Positions 29,544 through 39,339 are shown, numbered from the stretch's first letter. The stretch is 56,316 nucleotides of DNA from an uncultured Prochlorococcus sp. (GCA_902627335.1 CACOIV010000008.1:1-56316); one strand, 5' to 3'. The notes: a model not told the origin generated them from the letters alone. Made by a program: numbers and translations.

Positions 29544-31612
29544 TGGATAATCAAAGTAACATCAATAAAACAAAATATTTCGCGTCTGAAAACATTGAAA
29601 ATAGTCTTGATAATAAGTATTGGTGGGAAAGATTAATAAAGTGGTGGAGTGGATTCAGTTTAAGAACAAAATTATTAGCAATTGCTACCTTAGTTGTTAG
29701 TTTACTTATGACAGGAATTACTTTTTTTGCTTTAAATAGCATTCAAAGAGATGCAGGAATGAATGACACAAGATATGCGAGAGATTTGGGTTTACTATTA
29801 TCAGGCAATGTGACTGAATTAGCCGTCAATAATCAGAAGAATGAAATTTCAAATGTTGCTGAAAAATTTTGGCGATCTAGTAGAAACTTAAGGTATATTT
29901 TTTTTACTGATGAAGAAGATATTGTTCAAGTTGGTATACCTATCAGCGCTACATCCAACAATGGCAATAGTCAATTTCAAATTACTCGGAAACTTAAGCT
30001 ACCATCAGAATTAAAAAAAAGACCCCAATTCCCAGTTGTCAAACAACATACGACTCCTCAAGGTCAAGTAACAGATGTTTTTGTACCTATTTTATGGAAA
30101 GGTAAGTATTTAGGAACATTAGCTTTAGGAGTAACTCCAAATAAAAAAGCATTGGCAAGTGCAGCTCTTACTCGAGAGGTAACAGTCGCAGTTTTTATTT
30201 CAATATGGGTATTAGTAATCTTAGGAGCAGTATTTAATGCACTCACTATTACAAGGCCTGTAAGAGAACTTGTAAGAGGTGTTAGAGAGATTTCACAAGG
30301 TAATTTCAAATCAAGAATCTCTTTCCCTATGACCGGAGAATTGGGTGAATTATTAACCAGCTTTAACAAAATGGCTTCTCAACTTGAAAATTATGATGAA
30401 GCTAATTTTGAAGAATTAAAAGCCTCTCAAATAAAACAAGAATCTCTTATTGCAACTATGGCCGACGGAGCCATACTTTTAGATTCAAAAGGTAAAATTG
30501 TTCTTGCTAATCCAACAGCTAAAAGACTCTTTAGATGGGAAGGAAGATTTTTGGAGGGAAAAGACTTACTAAATGAGATTCCAGAAATATTATCCAATGA
30601 CTTACATGCATCGATTGAATCAATCTTAGAAAAAGATAAAGAAAGTGATGATATTAGATGTAGTGTTGGAGAACCTCCTAGAACCTTAAGAATAGTTCTC
30701 CAGTCAGTATTAGATACAAATAAGATTGAATTAAAAGGAATTGCTGTTACTGTGCAGGATTTAACAAGAGAAGTAGAACTTAATGCTGCTCAAAATAGAT
30801 TTATTAGCAATGTCTCTCATGAATTAAGAACACCCTTATTTAATATCAAAAGTTATGTTGAGACACTTTATGATCTCAAGGATCAACTTTCTAATGAAGA
30901 GCAATTAGATTTTCTTAATATCGCCAACTCTGAAACTGATCGATTAACTCGACTAGTCAATGATGTATTAGATCTATCAAGATTGGAATCTGGAAAACTT
31001 ATTCAGCTTGAACCCATGGATATCAAACCTGCGATTGAGCAAACCTTACGAAATTATAAATTAAATGCAACTGAAAAAAACGTTTCTCTTGCAAATGATA
31101 TTGAAGATAATATCCCATCAATTCTAGGCAATTGGGATCTTTTATTACAAGTTTTTGATAATTTACTAGGGAACGGCTTAAAATTCAGCCCTAAAAATAG
31201 CACATTAATGATAAGAGCATATACTTGGCCAGATACTTGCCCAGCCCTACCTCCAAATGAAGTAAAAAATGCCCCACAATGTGAATTAGTATCGCCTTTA
31301 CCAAAAGTAAGGATTGAAATTGCAGATACTGGTTGCGGAATTTCACAAGCAGATCAAGAAAAAATATTCGATCGTTTTTTTAGAGTTGAAAATGCCGTCC
31401 ATACTGAGCAAGGGACAGGTTTAGGGTTATCAATTGTTAGGGGAATTGTTGAAAAACATGGGGGAGAAATTAGAATGGCAAGTGAATTAGATATAGGAAC
31501 AACATTTTGGTTCGATTTACCTCTTGAGCAATCTGATAAAGATGAAATTCTAATAAATACTATTAATGCAGAAAAAAATATAAAAAGTGACCAAATCGAA
31601 GAATTAATTTAG
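29543..31612 (+). CDS. nblS: Sensor histidine kinase NblS (Hik33/DspA)
   Basis: The 689-residue kinase has TM1 at about 41-64, an extracytoplasmic region to 210, TM2 at 212-236, a HAMP linker (237-290), a PAS domain (about 297-405) and a HisKA helix with His426 in ISNVSHELRTP. The HATPase domain carries NLLGNGLKFSP, DTGCGIS and GTGLGLSIV. The architecture equals NblS/Hik33/Ycf26, the cyanobacterial kinase for high light, cold and nutrient stress that controls hli genes. An hli gene is 21 kb away here. The gene is coupled to purD, and its stop overlaps the kaiC end by 4 bp. Confidence 0.94.
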   Translation: MDNQSNINKTKYFASENIENSLDNKYWWERLIKWWSGFSLRTKLLAIATLVVSLLMTGITFFALNSIQRDAGMNDTRYARDLGLLLSGNVTELAVNNQKNEISNVAEKFWRSSRNLRYIFFTDEEDIVQVGIPISATSNNGNSQFQITRKLKLPSELKKRPQFPVVKQHTTPQGQVTDVFVPILWKGKYLGTLALGVTPNKKALASAALTREVTVAVFISIWVLVILGAVFNALTITRPVRELVRGVREISQGNFKSRISFPMTGELGELLTSFNKMASQLENYDEANFEELKASQIKQESLIATMADGAILLDSKGKIVLANPTAKRLFRWEGRFLEGKDLLNEIPEILSNDLHASIESILEKDKESDDIRCSVGEPPRTLRIVLQSVLDTNKIELKGIAVTVQDLTREVELNAAQNRFISNVSHELRTPLFNIKSYVETLYDLKDQLSNEEQLDFLNIANSETDRLTRLVNDVLDLSRLESGKLIQLEPMDIKPAIEQTLRNYKLNATEKNVSLANDIEDNIPSILGNWDLLLQVFDNLLGNGLKFSPKNSTLMIRAYTWPDTCPALPPNEVKNAPQCELVSPLPKVRIEIADTGCGISQADQEKIFDRFFRVENAVHTEQGTGLGLSIVRGIVEKHGGEIRMASELDIGTTFWFDLPLEQSDKDEILINTINAEKNIKSDQIEELI

Positions 31613-33138
31613 CTTTTATCAATACCTTTAAAAACATTTGGGAGATTTTCATCTGGCGTTATTCTATGAGGAGCGCCGCTGAATATCTGTTCAAAGTTAG
31701 AAAACGAGTCTTTTATTTCAGGTCCTTTACTAGTGATAATAAATTCTCTTATACGTTTATCATGCCAAGAACCTCTCATTTTAAAGACATTTATTGCTCT
31801 AGCCATTTCACCTTTGATTTCTACATATTGAAGTAGAAGGATGGTATCAGTAATTGTCGATATATGAGAATCTGTTATGGAATGACTTCCCATAAATTCT
31901 TCTGCGGTATTAGTAAAAAAACCAGCTATCTCTTCTTGTTTTGCATATCCTGTAACACCAATAACAAATTGTCTAAAAGCATTCAAGCTGACTCCTCTTG
32001 CTAATGCAGACAACGAATCAATGGCCATTCTGGTAGGTTTAAATTGAGTTATCTGAGTTTTAATAATTTGCAAATGATCCTCTAACCCAGTCGATTCAGG
32101 ATATGCACAAATTATTTTTAAAAGTCCATCACTTTCCATTTTCTCAAAATCTATGCCCCAACTTGTTGCATTTCTCAGAAGTTGAGCTCGCGATTCTTCA
32201 TATGCAAAAAGAATTGCTCTTTCTTTATTCTGATAAGCATCTTCAATGAATTTAGATACCAACATTGTTTTACCAGTACCAGTTGCACCAGTTGCAAGAA
32301 TAATTGAGTCTTGAAAATATCCACCACCACACATCTCATCAAGATCTTTTACTCCTGAACTAATTCGAACATTTGAAGATCTTTGAGTTAGCCTCATAGC
32401 TCCTAGAGGAAACACACTGATACCATTCTCTCCCATAGTGAAAGGAAATTCTCCTTTCATATGAACGGTACCCCTTAATTTTAAAACTTCTAGTGTCCTT
32501 CTTCTTTTCTCTGATTCAAGAACGTTTCGAAGTAAAACAACATTATCAGACACAAATTCCTCAACACCATAACGAGCTATTGGACCATAATCATCAACTC
32601 TTTCTGTTGTCATTACTGTAGTGACTCCAATTTCTTTTAATCTTGCGATTAATCTAAAAATTTCCCTTCTTACAACATAGATAGCATCATATTGTTGAAA
32701 AACGGCTGTAATAGAGTCAATTGCAACTCGTTTTGCTTTGTATTTTCTTATTGCATAACTTATTCTCTCAATTAATCCTGAGAGATCAAAATTACCCGCA
32801 ACATCTTGACCATCAGGATCAGGAGAAGCATCAAGAATAAAAAGCTTATTTTGATCAATTAATTCCTGCAAATCCCAACCAAAACTCGCTGCATTTCTAA
32901 TAATATCTAATGGTGATTCCTCAAAGGTTACGAAGATACCAGGTTCATCAAAGTTGTTTATTCCGTGATGCAGATACTGCAAAGAAAATACCGTCTTACC
33001 TGTCCCTGATGTTCCACTGACTAATGTGCTTCTAGAAGTTGGTAATCCTCCTCGACAAACGTCATCAAACCCCTCAATCCCGGTAGGTAGCTTTTGGACT
33101 TCCATTTTATTAGATTTATTTTGCGCTTTACCTTTCAT
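31609..33138 (-). CDS. kaiC: Circadian clock ATPase/kinase KaiC
   Basis: This is a 509-residue tandem RecA-fold protein. CI has the P-loop GTSGTGKT at 42-49 and the catalytic FEES. CII has the P-loop GATGTGKT at 284-291. The phosphorylation sites known from Synechococcus correspond to Ser427 and Thr428 in SHISTIT, with Thr422 just before. KaiC hexamers carry the clock by ATP hydrolysis and phosphorylation. kaiB lies 59 bp upstream, but kaiA is not in the locus. The C-terminal tail ends GIDKS and is shorter than in Synechococcus. In Prochlorococcus KaiC is known to phosphorylate without KaiA. Confidence 0.97.
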   Translation of the reverse strand: MKGKAQNKSNKMEVQKLPTGIEGFDDVCRGGLPTSRSTLVSGTSGTGKTVFSLQYLHHGINNFDEPGIFVTFEESPLDIIRNAASFGWDLQELIDQNKLFILDASPDPDGQDVAGNFDLSGLIERISYAIRKYKAKRVAIDSITAVFQQYDAIYVVRREIFRLIARLKEIGVTTVMTTERVDDYGPIARYGVEEFVSDNVVLLRNVLESEKRRRTLEVLKLRGTVHMKGEFPFTMGENGISVFPLGAMRLTQRSSNVRISSGVKDLDEMCGGGYFQDSIILATGATGTGKTMLVSKFIEDAYQNKERAILFAYEESRAQLLRNATSWGIDFEKMESDGLLKIICAYPESTGLEDHLQIIKTQITQFKPTRMAIDSLSALARGVSLNAFRQFVIGVTGYAKQEEIAGFFTNTAEEFMGSHSITDSHISTITDTILLLQYVEIKGEMARAINVFKMRGSWHDKRIREFIITSKGPEIKDSFSNFEQIFSGAPHRITPDENLPNVFKGIDKS

Positions 33139-33197
33139 TTTTCTTATATGCTAAGTAATTATTGATTCTTAAATTAATTATAGTGCTAAAAAAATTT

Positions 33198-33524
33198 TTA
33201 ATTTTTTTCTTTCTTAAAATTCACTTCAGATTCATTCAATTCATCAAATAATAGATCTAAGCCTATCAAGACTTTCTCTCTATCTGATAAATCACCAATT
33301 ATTTTTCTGACAGGTGGAGGAAGTATTTTAGCTAAGGTGGGTGTTGCTAGTATTTTATCTTCTTCTGCTAGCTGGGGATTTTTTAAAACATCAATTACTT
33401 TTAGTGCATAAACCCCCTTAAACTCTTTTTCTAATATTTCATTGAGGGTATTTAATGCGCGCATAGAATTAGGAGTATTTCCTGCAACATATAGTTTTAA
33501 GATATATGTTTTCCTGGCAATCAT
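33198..33524 (-). CDS. kaiB: Circadian clock protein KaiB
   Basis: The 108-residue thioredoxin-like fold-switching protein binds KaiC CI in the clock's night phase. It opens with [15 protein letters not shown], the family hallmark, and continues through [26 protein letters not shown] charged C-terminal tail is present. The next gene upstream is rplU, divergently read, in a 145-bp gap that is too short for kaiA. The kaiB-kaiC order is standard. Confidence 0.97.
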   Translation of the reverse strand: MIARKTYILKLYVAGNTPNSMRALNTLNEILEKEFKGVYALKVIDVLKNPQLAEEDKILATPTLAKILPPPVRKIIGDLSDREKVLIGLDLLFDELNESEVNFKKEKN

Positions 33525-33582
33525 TTTTGATACTTACAAACTATCTAAAATTATTCTAGATATAACTTGACTTATTACGCTA

Positions 33583-33588
33583 TATAAT
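33583..33588 (+). promoter_or_regulatory. Putative -10 box upstream of rplU
   Basis: A consensus TATAAT lies 82 bp before the rplU ATG in the kaiB/rplU gap. A TTGACT sits only 10 bp upstream of it, too close for a normal -35, so the promoter may rely on the -10. A start near 33595 would leave a 5' UTR of about 75 nt. The box is visible; its use is inferred. Confidence 0.45.
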
Positions 33589-33669
33589 ATGAAAATATAT
33601 ATAGTTTATGATTACGAGTTAGGCATAATTATAGCCAAATAGCTTTAAGCCTATTCGTGTCCTCCTAAT

Positions 33670-34095
33670 ATGACTACTACAAAAAATTCAACATCAAAAA
33701 AAGATCCTCAAGATAATTTATTCGCGATTGCAGAAGCTTCGGGTAAACAATTTCTTTTTAAAGTCAACAGATATTATGACTTAGATAGGATAAAAGCTAA
33801 AGAGAAGGATAAATTAACTTTAGAAAATATATTGCTCATAAGCGATAAAGATTCAATATCTGTTGGTAAGCCCTACGTTAAAAATGCAAAAATCGAACTT
33901 GAGGTCATTTCACACAAAAGAGACAAAAAAATAATTGTTTATAAAATGAGACCTAAAAAGAAAACCAGAAGAAAGATGGGACATCGTCAAGAATTGACAA
34001 GAGTTATGGTAAAATCTATTACTATAGATAAAACTTCTACAAAGACTACCTCAAAAAAAGAGGCCCCAAAGAAGTCTACTAAATCTGAAAAATAA
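33670..34095 (+). CDS. rplU: 50S ribosomal protein L21
   Basis: This is a component of the large subunit that binds 23S rRNA. The family core runs from about residue 15 to 115 (FAIAEASGKQFLFKVNRYYD, NAKIELEVISHKRDKKIIVYKMRPKKK, RRKMGHRQ). At 141 residues it is longer than the usual bacterial length of about 103, with a short N-terminal and a Lys/Thr/Ser-rich C-terminal extension. It is followed 24 bp later by rpmA, the usual partner. Confidence 0.96.
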   Translation: MTTTKNSTSKKDPQDNLFAIAEASGKQFLFKVNRYYDLDRIKAKEKDKLTLENILLISDKDSISVGKPYVKNAKIELEVISHKRDKKIIVYKMRPKKKTRRKMGHRQELTRVMVKSITIDKTSTKTTSKKEAPKKSTKSEK

Positions 34096-34119
34096 ACTTT
34101 CAATTACAATTTTTTAATA

Positions 34120-34380
34120 ATGGCACACAAAAAAGGTACAGGTTCTACTCGAAATGGAAGAGATTCCAATTCAAAACGTTTAGGTGTTAAAACATTTGGA
34201 GGAGAAAAAGTATCTGCAGGATCAATTCTTATACGTCAGAGGGGTACTTCCTTTCTTCCTGGCCTAAATGTAGGGAAAGGCAAAGACGATACTTTATTTG
34301 CCTTAAGAGATGGGACTGTAAATTTTGAAAGTATTAAAAGGAATTTAAAAAACAGAAAGAGAATAAATGTTGTAATCTAA
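34120..34380 (+). CDS. rpmA: 50S ribosomal protein L27
   Basis: L27 reaches toward the peptidyl transferase centre with its N-terminus. The 86-residue protein begins [20 protein letters not shown], the standard form without a cleavable Firmicute-type extension. It continues with [20 protein letters not shown] and [18 protein letters not shown]. The gene overlaps the stop of the convergent methyltransferase gene by 4 bp. Confidence 0.98.
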   Translation: MAHKKGTGSTRNGRDSNSKRLGVKTFGGEKVSAGSILIRQRGTSFLPGLNVGKGKDDTLFALRDGTVNFESIKRNLKNRKRINVVI

Positions 34381-35117
34381 ATTCTCTTCTTATAAGCTCT
34401 GGCTGTAATTAACATTGGATGAAATATTTCAATAAATTTATTTTGTAAAACCGTAAAAAATTCGTTAATTATTTCTTTGTCATCTATATGGAAGGGATAC
34501 TCATTATTTTCTCCTTTATAAAAATACCAGTTAAGCAAAGCGCTTGCATCTTTAGACATCAAACTATGAAAGATATCTATCTGCGATGATGGATCAGGTA
34601 GATGTTCCAAAACATCCAAGCATGTAATAGAATCGAATTTTTTGATTTTAGTCTGATCAATAGATTTAAAAAATGTTATTTTTTCTCCCACACCTAACTT
34701 ATTGGCTCTGAATTCTACAAAATCTCTATTCGTTTTATTTATATCAACAAAAAATACATGCTCAACATTGTTAGACATAGCATTTGCAAGTGCATGAGTT
34801 CCAATACCCCCTCCAAAATCAAGAACTAGATTCTTTGAAAATCTCTGTTGAAGTTCTAATGTCTTAGAAATATAATCTTTACTAGTGAGATGCCAAGCCG
34901 CTAAATCAGCTAAATGTTTATCACCAACAATTTCCTCATAGAAATCTGAACAGTCTAGGGAATTATCTCCAGGATGAAGATTTGCTAATTCCATTTTTGC
35001 ATTCTCAAGAAATACATCTAGTTTTGAAGGTTCTATTGGGAGGAACTCAATTAAATGCTCCTTTAAATTAAATCCATCTAAAAGAAAGTTTTTTAATATG
35101 GAATCATTATTTTTCAA
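34377..35117 (-). CDS. Class I SAM-dependent methyltransferase, substrate unknown
   Basis: This 246-residue protein has a Rossmann methyltransferase core. Motif I is [14 protein letters not shown] at about 97-110, motif II contains VFFVDI, and motif III is [13 protein letters not shown]. This order fits the UbiE/methyltransferase-11/12 group. The N-terminal 90 residues are helical, and [10 protein letters not shown] precedes the core. The start codon is a TTG. No substrate can be assigned, and no neighbour hints at one. Confidence 0.85.
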   Translation of the reverse strand: MKNNDSILKNFLLDGFNLKEHLIEFLPIEPSKLDVFLENAKMELANLHPGDNSLDCSDFYEEIVGDKHLADLAAWHLTSKDYISKTLELQQRFSKNLVLDFGGGIGTHALANAMSNNVEHVFFVDINKTNRDFVEFRANKLGVGEKITFFKSIDQTKIKKFDSITCLDVLEHLPDPSSQIDIFHSLMSKDASALLNWYFYKGENNEYPFHIDDKEIINEFFTVLQNKFIEIFHPMLITARAYKKRI

Positions 35118-35192
35118 TTTATTATTTTAATTAAGTACTTAAAAATAATAAAATAAAGAATAAAATTTTTTCATAAAAATCTTAAAATCTAA

Positions 35193-36110
35193 ATGAATAA
35201 AATAAATGGCTTTTTAATTATTAATAAAGACCAAGGATGTACCTCACATGACTGTGTAAACACTATTAGAAAAATTCTTAATATAAGGAAGGTAGGTCAT
35301 ACTGGCACATTAGATCCTCAAGTAACTGGAATATTACCAATAGCAATAGGTAATGCAACTCGTTTTATACAATACCTACCTCAAGAAAAATGCTATTTAG
35401 GAGAAATAAAGCTTGGCATAAGCACTAATACTGATGATATACATGGAAAAATAATTAATAGAAGGAATTGGCCACAAATTAGTACTAAGCAATTAGACAA
35501 TACATTAAATCTATATAGAGGGGATCTTAAACAAATACCACCAAAAGTATCTAGTGTTCATGTTAATGGAGAAAGAGCATACAAAAAATTTCTCAAAAAT
35601 GAAGAATTCGAATTATCTCCAAAAGATATAACCATCAGTGAGCTCATACTAAAAAAATGGGATCAAGATAATGGTATTTTAAAATTAAAAATTAAATGTT
35701 CAGCAGGCACATACATTAGATCGCTTGCTAGAGATCTTGGCTTAACTTTAAATACTGTAGGTTGCTTATATGATCTTAAAAGAACAAGTGCTTGTGGATT
35801 TAATAAGGAGAACTCAAATTTAGTTAATTTAAAAGATATTCCGTCCAATATTGATTCATTTATTATGCCAACAATCGCTGCGCTTCAACATCTCCCGAGT
35901 TATTACTTAAACGATGAGGAAGAAATTATTTGGTGGGAAACTGGAAGAAAAATTATTTTAAAAAGTGAAAAATGCATTTTTTTTGAGAATATAAAAGATT
36001 TATCACCAATAAAGGTTATTGATCCCAAAAATAATTTAATGGGAATAGGAATAATTAATAAAAAAGAGGTTATTTATTTGCAGCCCAAATTAGTCTTAAA
36101 TGCGAAATAA
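35193..36110 (+). CDS. truB: tRNA pseudouridine-55 synthase
   Basis: TruB makes pseudouridine 55 in the T-loop of tRNAs. The 305-residue protein begins GFLIINKDQGCTSHDCVNTI. It has the catalytic-Asp segment RKVGHTGTLDPQVTGILPIAIG, the GEIKLGISTNTDDIHG region, and CSAGTYIRSLARDLG. The C-terminal PUA-like part is short. The ATG at 35193 places the first strand correctly. The gene converges with the SpoIID-like gene. Confidence 0.96.
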   Translation: MNKINGFLIINKDQGCTSHDCVNTIRKILNIRKVGHTGTLDPQVTGILPIAIGNATRFIQYLPQEKCYLGEIKLGISTNTDDIHGKIINRRNWPQISTKQLDNTLNLYRGDLKQIPPKVSSVHVNGERAYKKFLKNEEFELSPKDITISELILKKWDQDNGILKLKIKCSAGTYIRSLARDLGLTLNTVGCLYDLKRTSACGFNKENSNLVNLKDIPSNIDSFIMPTIAALQHLPSYYLNDEEEIIWWETGRKIILKSEKCIFFENIKDLSPIKVIDPKNNLMGIGIINKKEVIYLQPKLVLNAK

Positions 36111-36112
36111 AT

Positions 36113-37309
36113 TTATTTATAACGCCGAATAAATGGCTTTATATCTACTCCCTTATAAAAATACTTCAAAATTTGATTTGCTTTATATCCTTTTTCAGCC
36201 ATATATCTCGCACCCCACTGACTCATTCCCACACCATGACCAGCACCGATACCAGAAATAGTTAAATAAGGATAAAATTGAATATTGCTTTGATTATTTG
36301 AATCTTTCTTATCATAAAAATTCTCCAAAATTGTGGGCCTAAACAAAGTACTTTTAAGTCCAAGTTTTGATCTAAATTCTTTACCAGTAATTACTTTTTC
36401 ACCATAGGCACCTGTGATTTTTAAGTTTTTTATTCTTCCTGTTTCAGTTATATTTAAAACTTCAATTTGTTGAATCCCTCCAATCATTGGAAATATTTCC
36501 TTCAATTCTGATTTTGACACTTCTTTCTTCCAACTGATCTTAGGATTCTTTTGATCAAAATCTTTAACAGTTACTAAATAAGGATATGAATTACTCCAAA
36601 CTTCCTCGCTATTTTCAGTCATTCCTCCTGAACTACTATGAAATAATGCATTAATTAGTTTATTTTTATGCGTGATTACTAACGATCTTGTTTCTCTTAC
36701 AGCTCTTCTTGTTTTTAAAGTACTAGATTCCAACCCATTATAAACCTGATCAGTTTGGGTTGAATCAATATCGTATAATCCATTATTCGTTTTTTTTAAT
36801 GCATATGTCCTTGATGCAATAGCCTGAGCTTTTAATGCTTCTATATGCCATTTATGAGGCATTTCAGAACCAACTACACTATTCAAGTATTTTTCTACTC
36901 CTAAAACATTTATTACCAATATTTTATTATTACGAAAAATAATGTTGATTTCCCCTGGGTATCTTTTTGAATTAATCCATATACCGCGTCTGTCTGATGA
37001 TCTTATAATTAAACTTTTATTATTACTAATTTCAAAGTATTTATCTTTGTTACTATCCAATGAAAGAATAATCTTATGATTAAGTCTTTTTATTGTTAGA
37101 CCTTTTATTTTTCTTTTGTGAATAATTGATTCCTGTATATTTAATGGGATTGAACTATCTGCCCTAACCCTTATTTTTTCATCTTCAGCTATAAGAACTT
37201 TGATGATCGGTTCGGATAGAGGTAATACACTTTTACTGCTCAAAAAAGGGTAAATACAAAAAAATATAATAAATATTTTTAATGCTTCTTTGTTGATTTT
37301 ATATTCCAC
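36113..37309 (-). CDS. SpoIID/LytB domain protein
   Basis: The 398-residue protein starts with a hydrophobic signal or anchor (about 9-28). The SpoIID domain shows YLNSVVGSEMPHKWHIEALKAQAIASRTYAL, the core motif with the catalytic Glu of lytic transglycosylases of the SpoIID type. FHSSSGGMTENSEEVW and GAGHGVGMSQWGARYMAEKGY follow. It probably cleaves peptidoglycan in the periplasm. In cyanobacteria the role is not settled. The start codon is GTG. Confidence 0.92.
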   Translation of the reverse strand: MEYKINKEALKIFIIFFCIYPFLSSKSVLPLSEPIIKVLIAEDEKIRVRADSSIPLNIQESIIHKRKIKGLTIKRLNHKIILSLDSNKDKYFEISNNKSLIIRSSDRRGIWINSKRYPGEINIIFRNNKILVINVLGVEKYLNSVVGSEMPHKWHIEALKAQAIASRTYALKKTNNGLYDIDSTQTDQVYNGLESSTLKTRRAVRETRSLVITHKNKLINALFHSSSGGMTENSEEVWSNSYPYLVTVKDFDQKNPKISWKKEVSKSELKEIFPMIGGIQQIEVLNITETGRIKNLKITGAYGEKVITGKEFRSKLGLKSTLFRPTILENFYDKKDSNNQSNIQFYPYLTISGIGAGHGVGMSQWGARYMAEKGYKANQILKYFYKGVDIKPFIRRYK

Positions 37310-37398
37310 TTTGTTTTAGAAACAAATTTTCAATTTGCCTTAGTTTGTTTATAAGTTTAGATTTAATTTAGACATAAAATCAAAAAATATTTTAGAAA

Positions 37399-38337
37399 GT
37401 GAATATTACATTTTTAGGAACAAGTTCAGGGATACCTACTCTCACAAGAAATGTATCTTCTTTAGCCCTTAAATTATCTCAAAAAGCCGAGGTATGGTTA
37501 TTTGATTGTGGGGAAGGGACACAACACCAATTAATGAAAAGTAACATTAAATCATCTCAAATTAAAAAAATTTTTATTACCCATATGCATGGAGATCACA
37601 TCTATGGATTACCTGGTTTACTAGCAACATTGGGATTATCTGGAAATAGCAAAGGTATTGAAATATATGGCCCCTCAAATTTAAAAAATTTTACTTTATC
37701 TGCATTAAAAAATAGCTACTGTAAATTATCTTTTCCTTTATACTTTTTTGAAGTTGAAGATCATGCTTTTAAAAATAAAGTTCTTTTTGAGGATAATTTC
37801 ATAGAAGTTACCTGTGCATCTTTGAAACATAGATTACCCGCATATGGATATAGAGTTTCAGAAAAAGATAAGCCAGGTAGATTTAATATTGAAAAAGCTA
37901 AAGAACTCAACATCCCTCCAGGTCCTATTTACTCTGAATTACAATCTGGACAATTAGTACAACTAGAAGATGGAAGAATATTTAATGGAAAAAATTTTTG
38001 CGGCAAACCCAGGAAAGGAGAAAGTTTTGTTTATTGTACCGACACAATATTTAGTGATTCAGCAGTTAACTTATCAAAAGATGTTGATTTACTTGTTCAT
38101 GAATCCACTTTTTCAGCTAAAGATGAAGAGATGGCATATGAGAAGTTACATTCGACAACAATAATGGCTGCAAAAACAGCTTTATTGTCAAATGCAAAAA
38201 AATTAGTTTTAACACACTTAAGTCCCAGATACACACCAAAAAGTTCAATAACACCAATAGATTTGCTAAAAGAAGCACAGAAAATATTTCCAAATACATT
38301 TCTTGCAAAAGATTTTTTAACAACAAATATTAAATGA
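37399..38337 (+). CDS. rnz: Ribonuclease Z
   Basis: RNase Z cuts the 3' trailer of tRNA precursors. The 312-residue metallo-beta-lactamase fold enzyme has the zinc motif [16 protein letters not shown] with His62, His64, Asp66 and His67. It also shows the [12 protein letters not shown] loop, VYCTDT and LTHLSPRY, and the exosite region about 150-200. Because neither tRNA gene in this window encodes CCA, 3' processing by this enzyme is required for them. The start is GTG at 37399, 89 bp from the SpoIID start. Confidence 0.96.
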   Translation: MNITFLGTSSGIPTLTRNVSSLALKLSQKAEVWLFDCGEGTQHQLMKSNIKSSQIKKIFITHMHGDHIYGLPGLLATLGLSGNSKGIEIYGPSNLKNFTLSALKNSYCKLSFPLYFFEVEDHAFKNKVLFEDNFIEVTCASLKHRLPAYGYRVSEKDKPGRFNIEKAKELNIPPGPIYSELQSGQLVQLEDGRIFNGKNFCGKPRKGESFVYCTDTIFSDSAVNLSKDVDLLVHESTFSAKDEEMAYEKLHSTTIMAAKTALLSNAKKLVLTHLSPRYTPKSSITPIDLLKEAQKIFPNTFLAKDFLTTNIK

Positions 38338-38426
38338 ACTGCAACAGTTCGTTAGAAGAATTTTTTTATATGGCCAACCCATGAAATAATAGTCATATAA
38401 ATTTCTAAAATTTCATTTAGATCGAA

Positions 38427-38975
38427 ATGGTTTCTAATTTTTCTTTCCTTAAAAAGTCTTTTACTAGACTTCTTATGTTTCTTCCATTGATATTTGGTTT
38501 ACTTTTAAATCCAATATCTACAAATGCCCTTTATCCAAGTGACCCTTCATCAGTAGATGTATTAAAAGAGGATTATCGAGGAAAAGATCTACAAAATACT
38601 GAATACGTTAAATATGATTTATCTAGTCAAGATCTAGGTGGAACAAATTTGCAAGGAGCATACATGAGTGTGACAACTGCAAAGAACTCGAGCTTTAAGG
38701 GAGCAAATATGAAGGATTTAATTGCCTATGCCACCCGATTTGATAATGCTGATCTTTCTGATGCTGATTTAACAAATGGCGAACTTATGAAAAGTGTTTT
38801 TGACGGAGCTTTAATTGAAGGAACTGACTTTACAAACGCCAACTTAGATTTGTCTCAAAGAAAAGCACTTTGCTCAAGAGCTTCAGGCACTAACTCAAAG
38901 ACTGGTATTGATACGTTTGAAAGTCTTGAATGCTCAGGATTAAAAGGTTACACTCCTCCAAAGCCTAAAGCATAA
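38427..38975 (+). CDS. Pentapeptide repeat protein, probably thylakoid lumenal
   Basis: This 182-residue protein has a signal peptide (about 1-36, cleavage near STNA-LYPSD). The rest carries A(D/N)LXX-type repeats (LQGAYMS, FKGANMKD, FDNADLSDADLTNGEL, FTNANLDL) that build a right-handed quadrilateral helix. Two Cys near the end (ALCSRA and LECSGL) may form a disulfide. The sequence resembles cyanobacterial lumenal pentapeptide proteins. The function is unknown. A strong terminator follows, inside the neighbouring gene. Confidence 0.88.
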   Translation: MVSNFSFLKKSFTRLLMFLPLIFGLLLNPISTNALYPSDPSSVDVLKEDYRGKDLQNTEYVKYDLSSQDLGGTNLQGAYMSVTTAKNSSFKGANMKDLIAYATRFDNADLSDADLTNGELMKSVFDGALIEGTDFTNANLDLSQRKALCSRASGTNSKTGIDTFESLECSGLKGYTPPKPKA

Positions 38976-38976
38976 T

Positions 38977-39339
38977 TTAACTATTAGGAAAGACATTACC
39001 AGGTTCTCTTGAACCTGGTTTTTTGCTGTACCACCATTCCTGCAATTCAGATGAAAATTTTTCAGCAAATAAAGTAATTACTGTTTGAACTGGTTTTGAT
39101 CCTGGTTCTAAAAGTTCTACTGAATATGAAGGACATTTTTTAGAAGCTATATCTGCTACAAATCTCGAACCTATACGAATCCAATAAGGTTCTTTACTTC
39201 GCCAAGCGATCCTGCAGCATGGCCAGGGTAATTCTTCTCTGTCGTACAATCTACAGCATGGTCCTATTATTTTATAACTATACTGACCTCCCAAACTAGA
39301 TCTAATCGCACCATATTCAAAGAATTCAAAACTATCCAT
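38977..39339 (-). CDS. Conserved-type Cys-rich hypothetical protein
   Basis: The 120-residue protein has no recognised family. Paired cysteines appear in IIGPCCRLYD and PWPCCRIAWR, with a further one in KKCPSY. It has many Trp/Arg/Tyr residues and no membrane segment. Five cysteines in a cytosolic-looking protein may bind a metal or cofactor. It lies next to the ferredoxin gene and is read in the same direction, with an 85-bp gap, so a redox link is possible but not shown. The C-terminus encodes the terminator of the opposing gene. Confidence 0.75.
   Translation of the reverse strand: MDSFEFFEYGAIRSSLGGQYSYKIIGPCCRLYDREELPWPCCRIAWRSKEPYWIRIGSRFVADIASKKCPSYSVELLEPGSKPVQTVITLFAEKFSSELQEWWYSKKPGSREPGNVFPNS
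38998..39024 (+). terminator. Rho-independent terminator of the pentapeptide gene, inside a convergent CDS
   Basis: A 9-bp stem, ACCAGGTTC and GAACCTGGT with a 4-nt loop, is followed by a run of five or six T on the plus strand. It lies 23 bp after the stop of the pentapeptide gene. It also lies inside the last codons of the convergent gene, where the stem encodes part of KPGSREPGN. No T-run lies on the minus side. Confidence 0.9.

Noticed and set aside
33525-33669. Possible kaiA remnant upstream of kaiB
   Set aside because: The gap is 145 bp and AT-rich, and no KaiA-like peptide was seen in any frame by eye.
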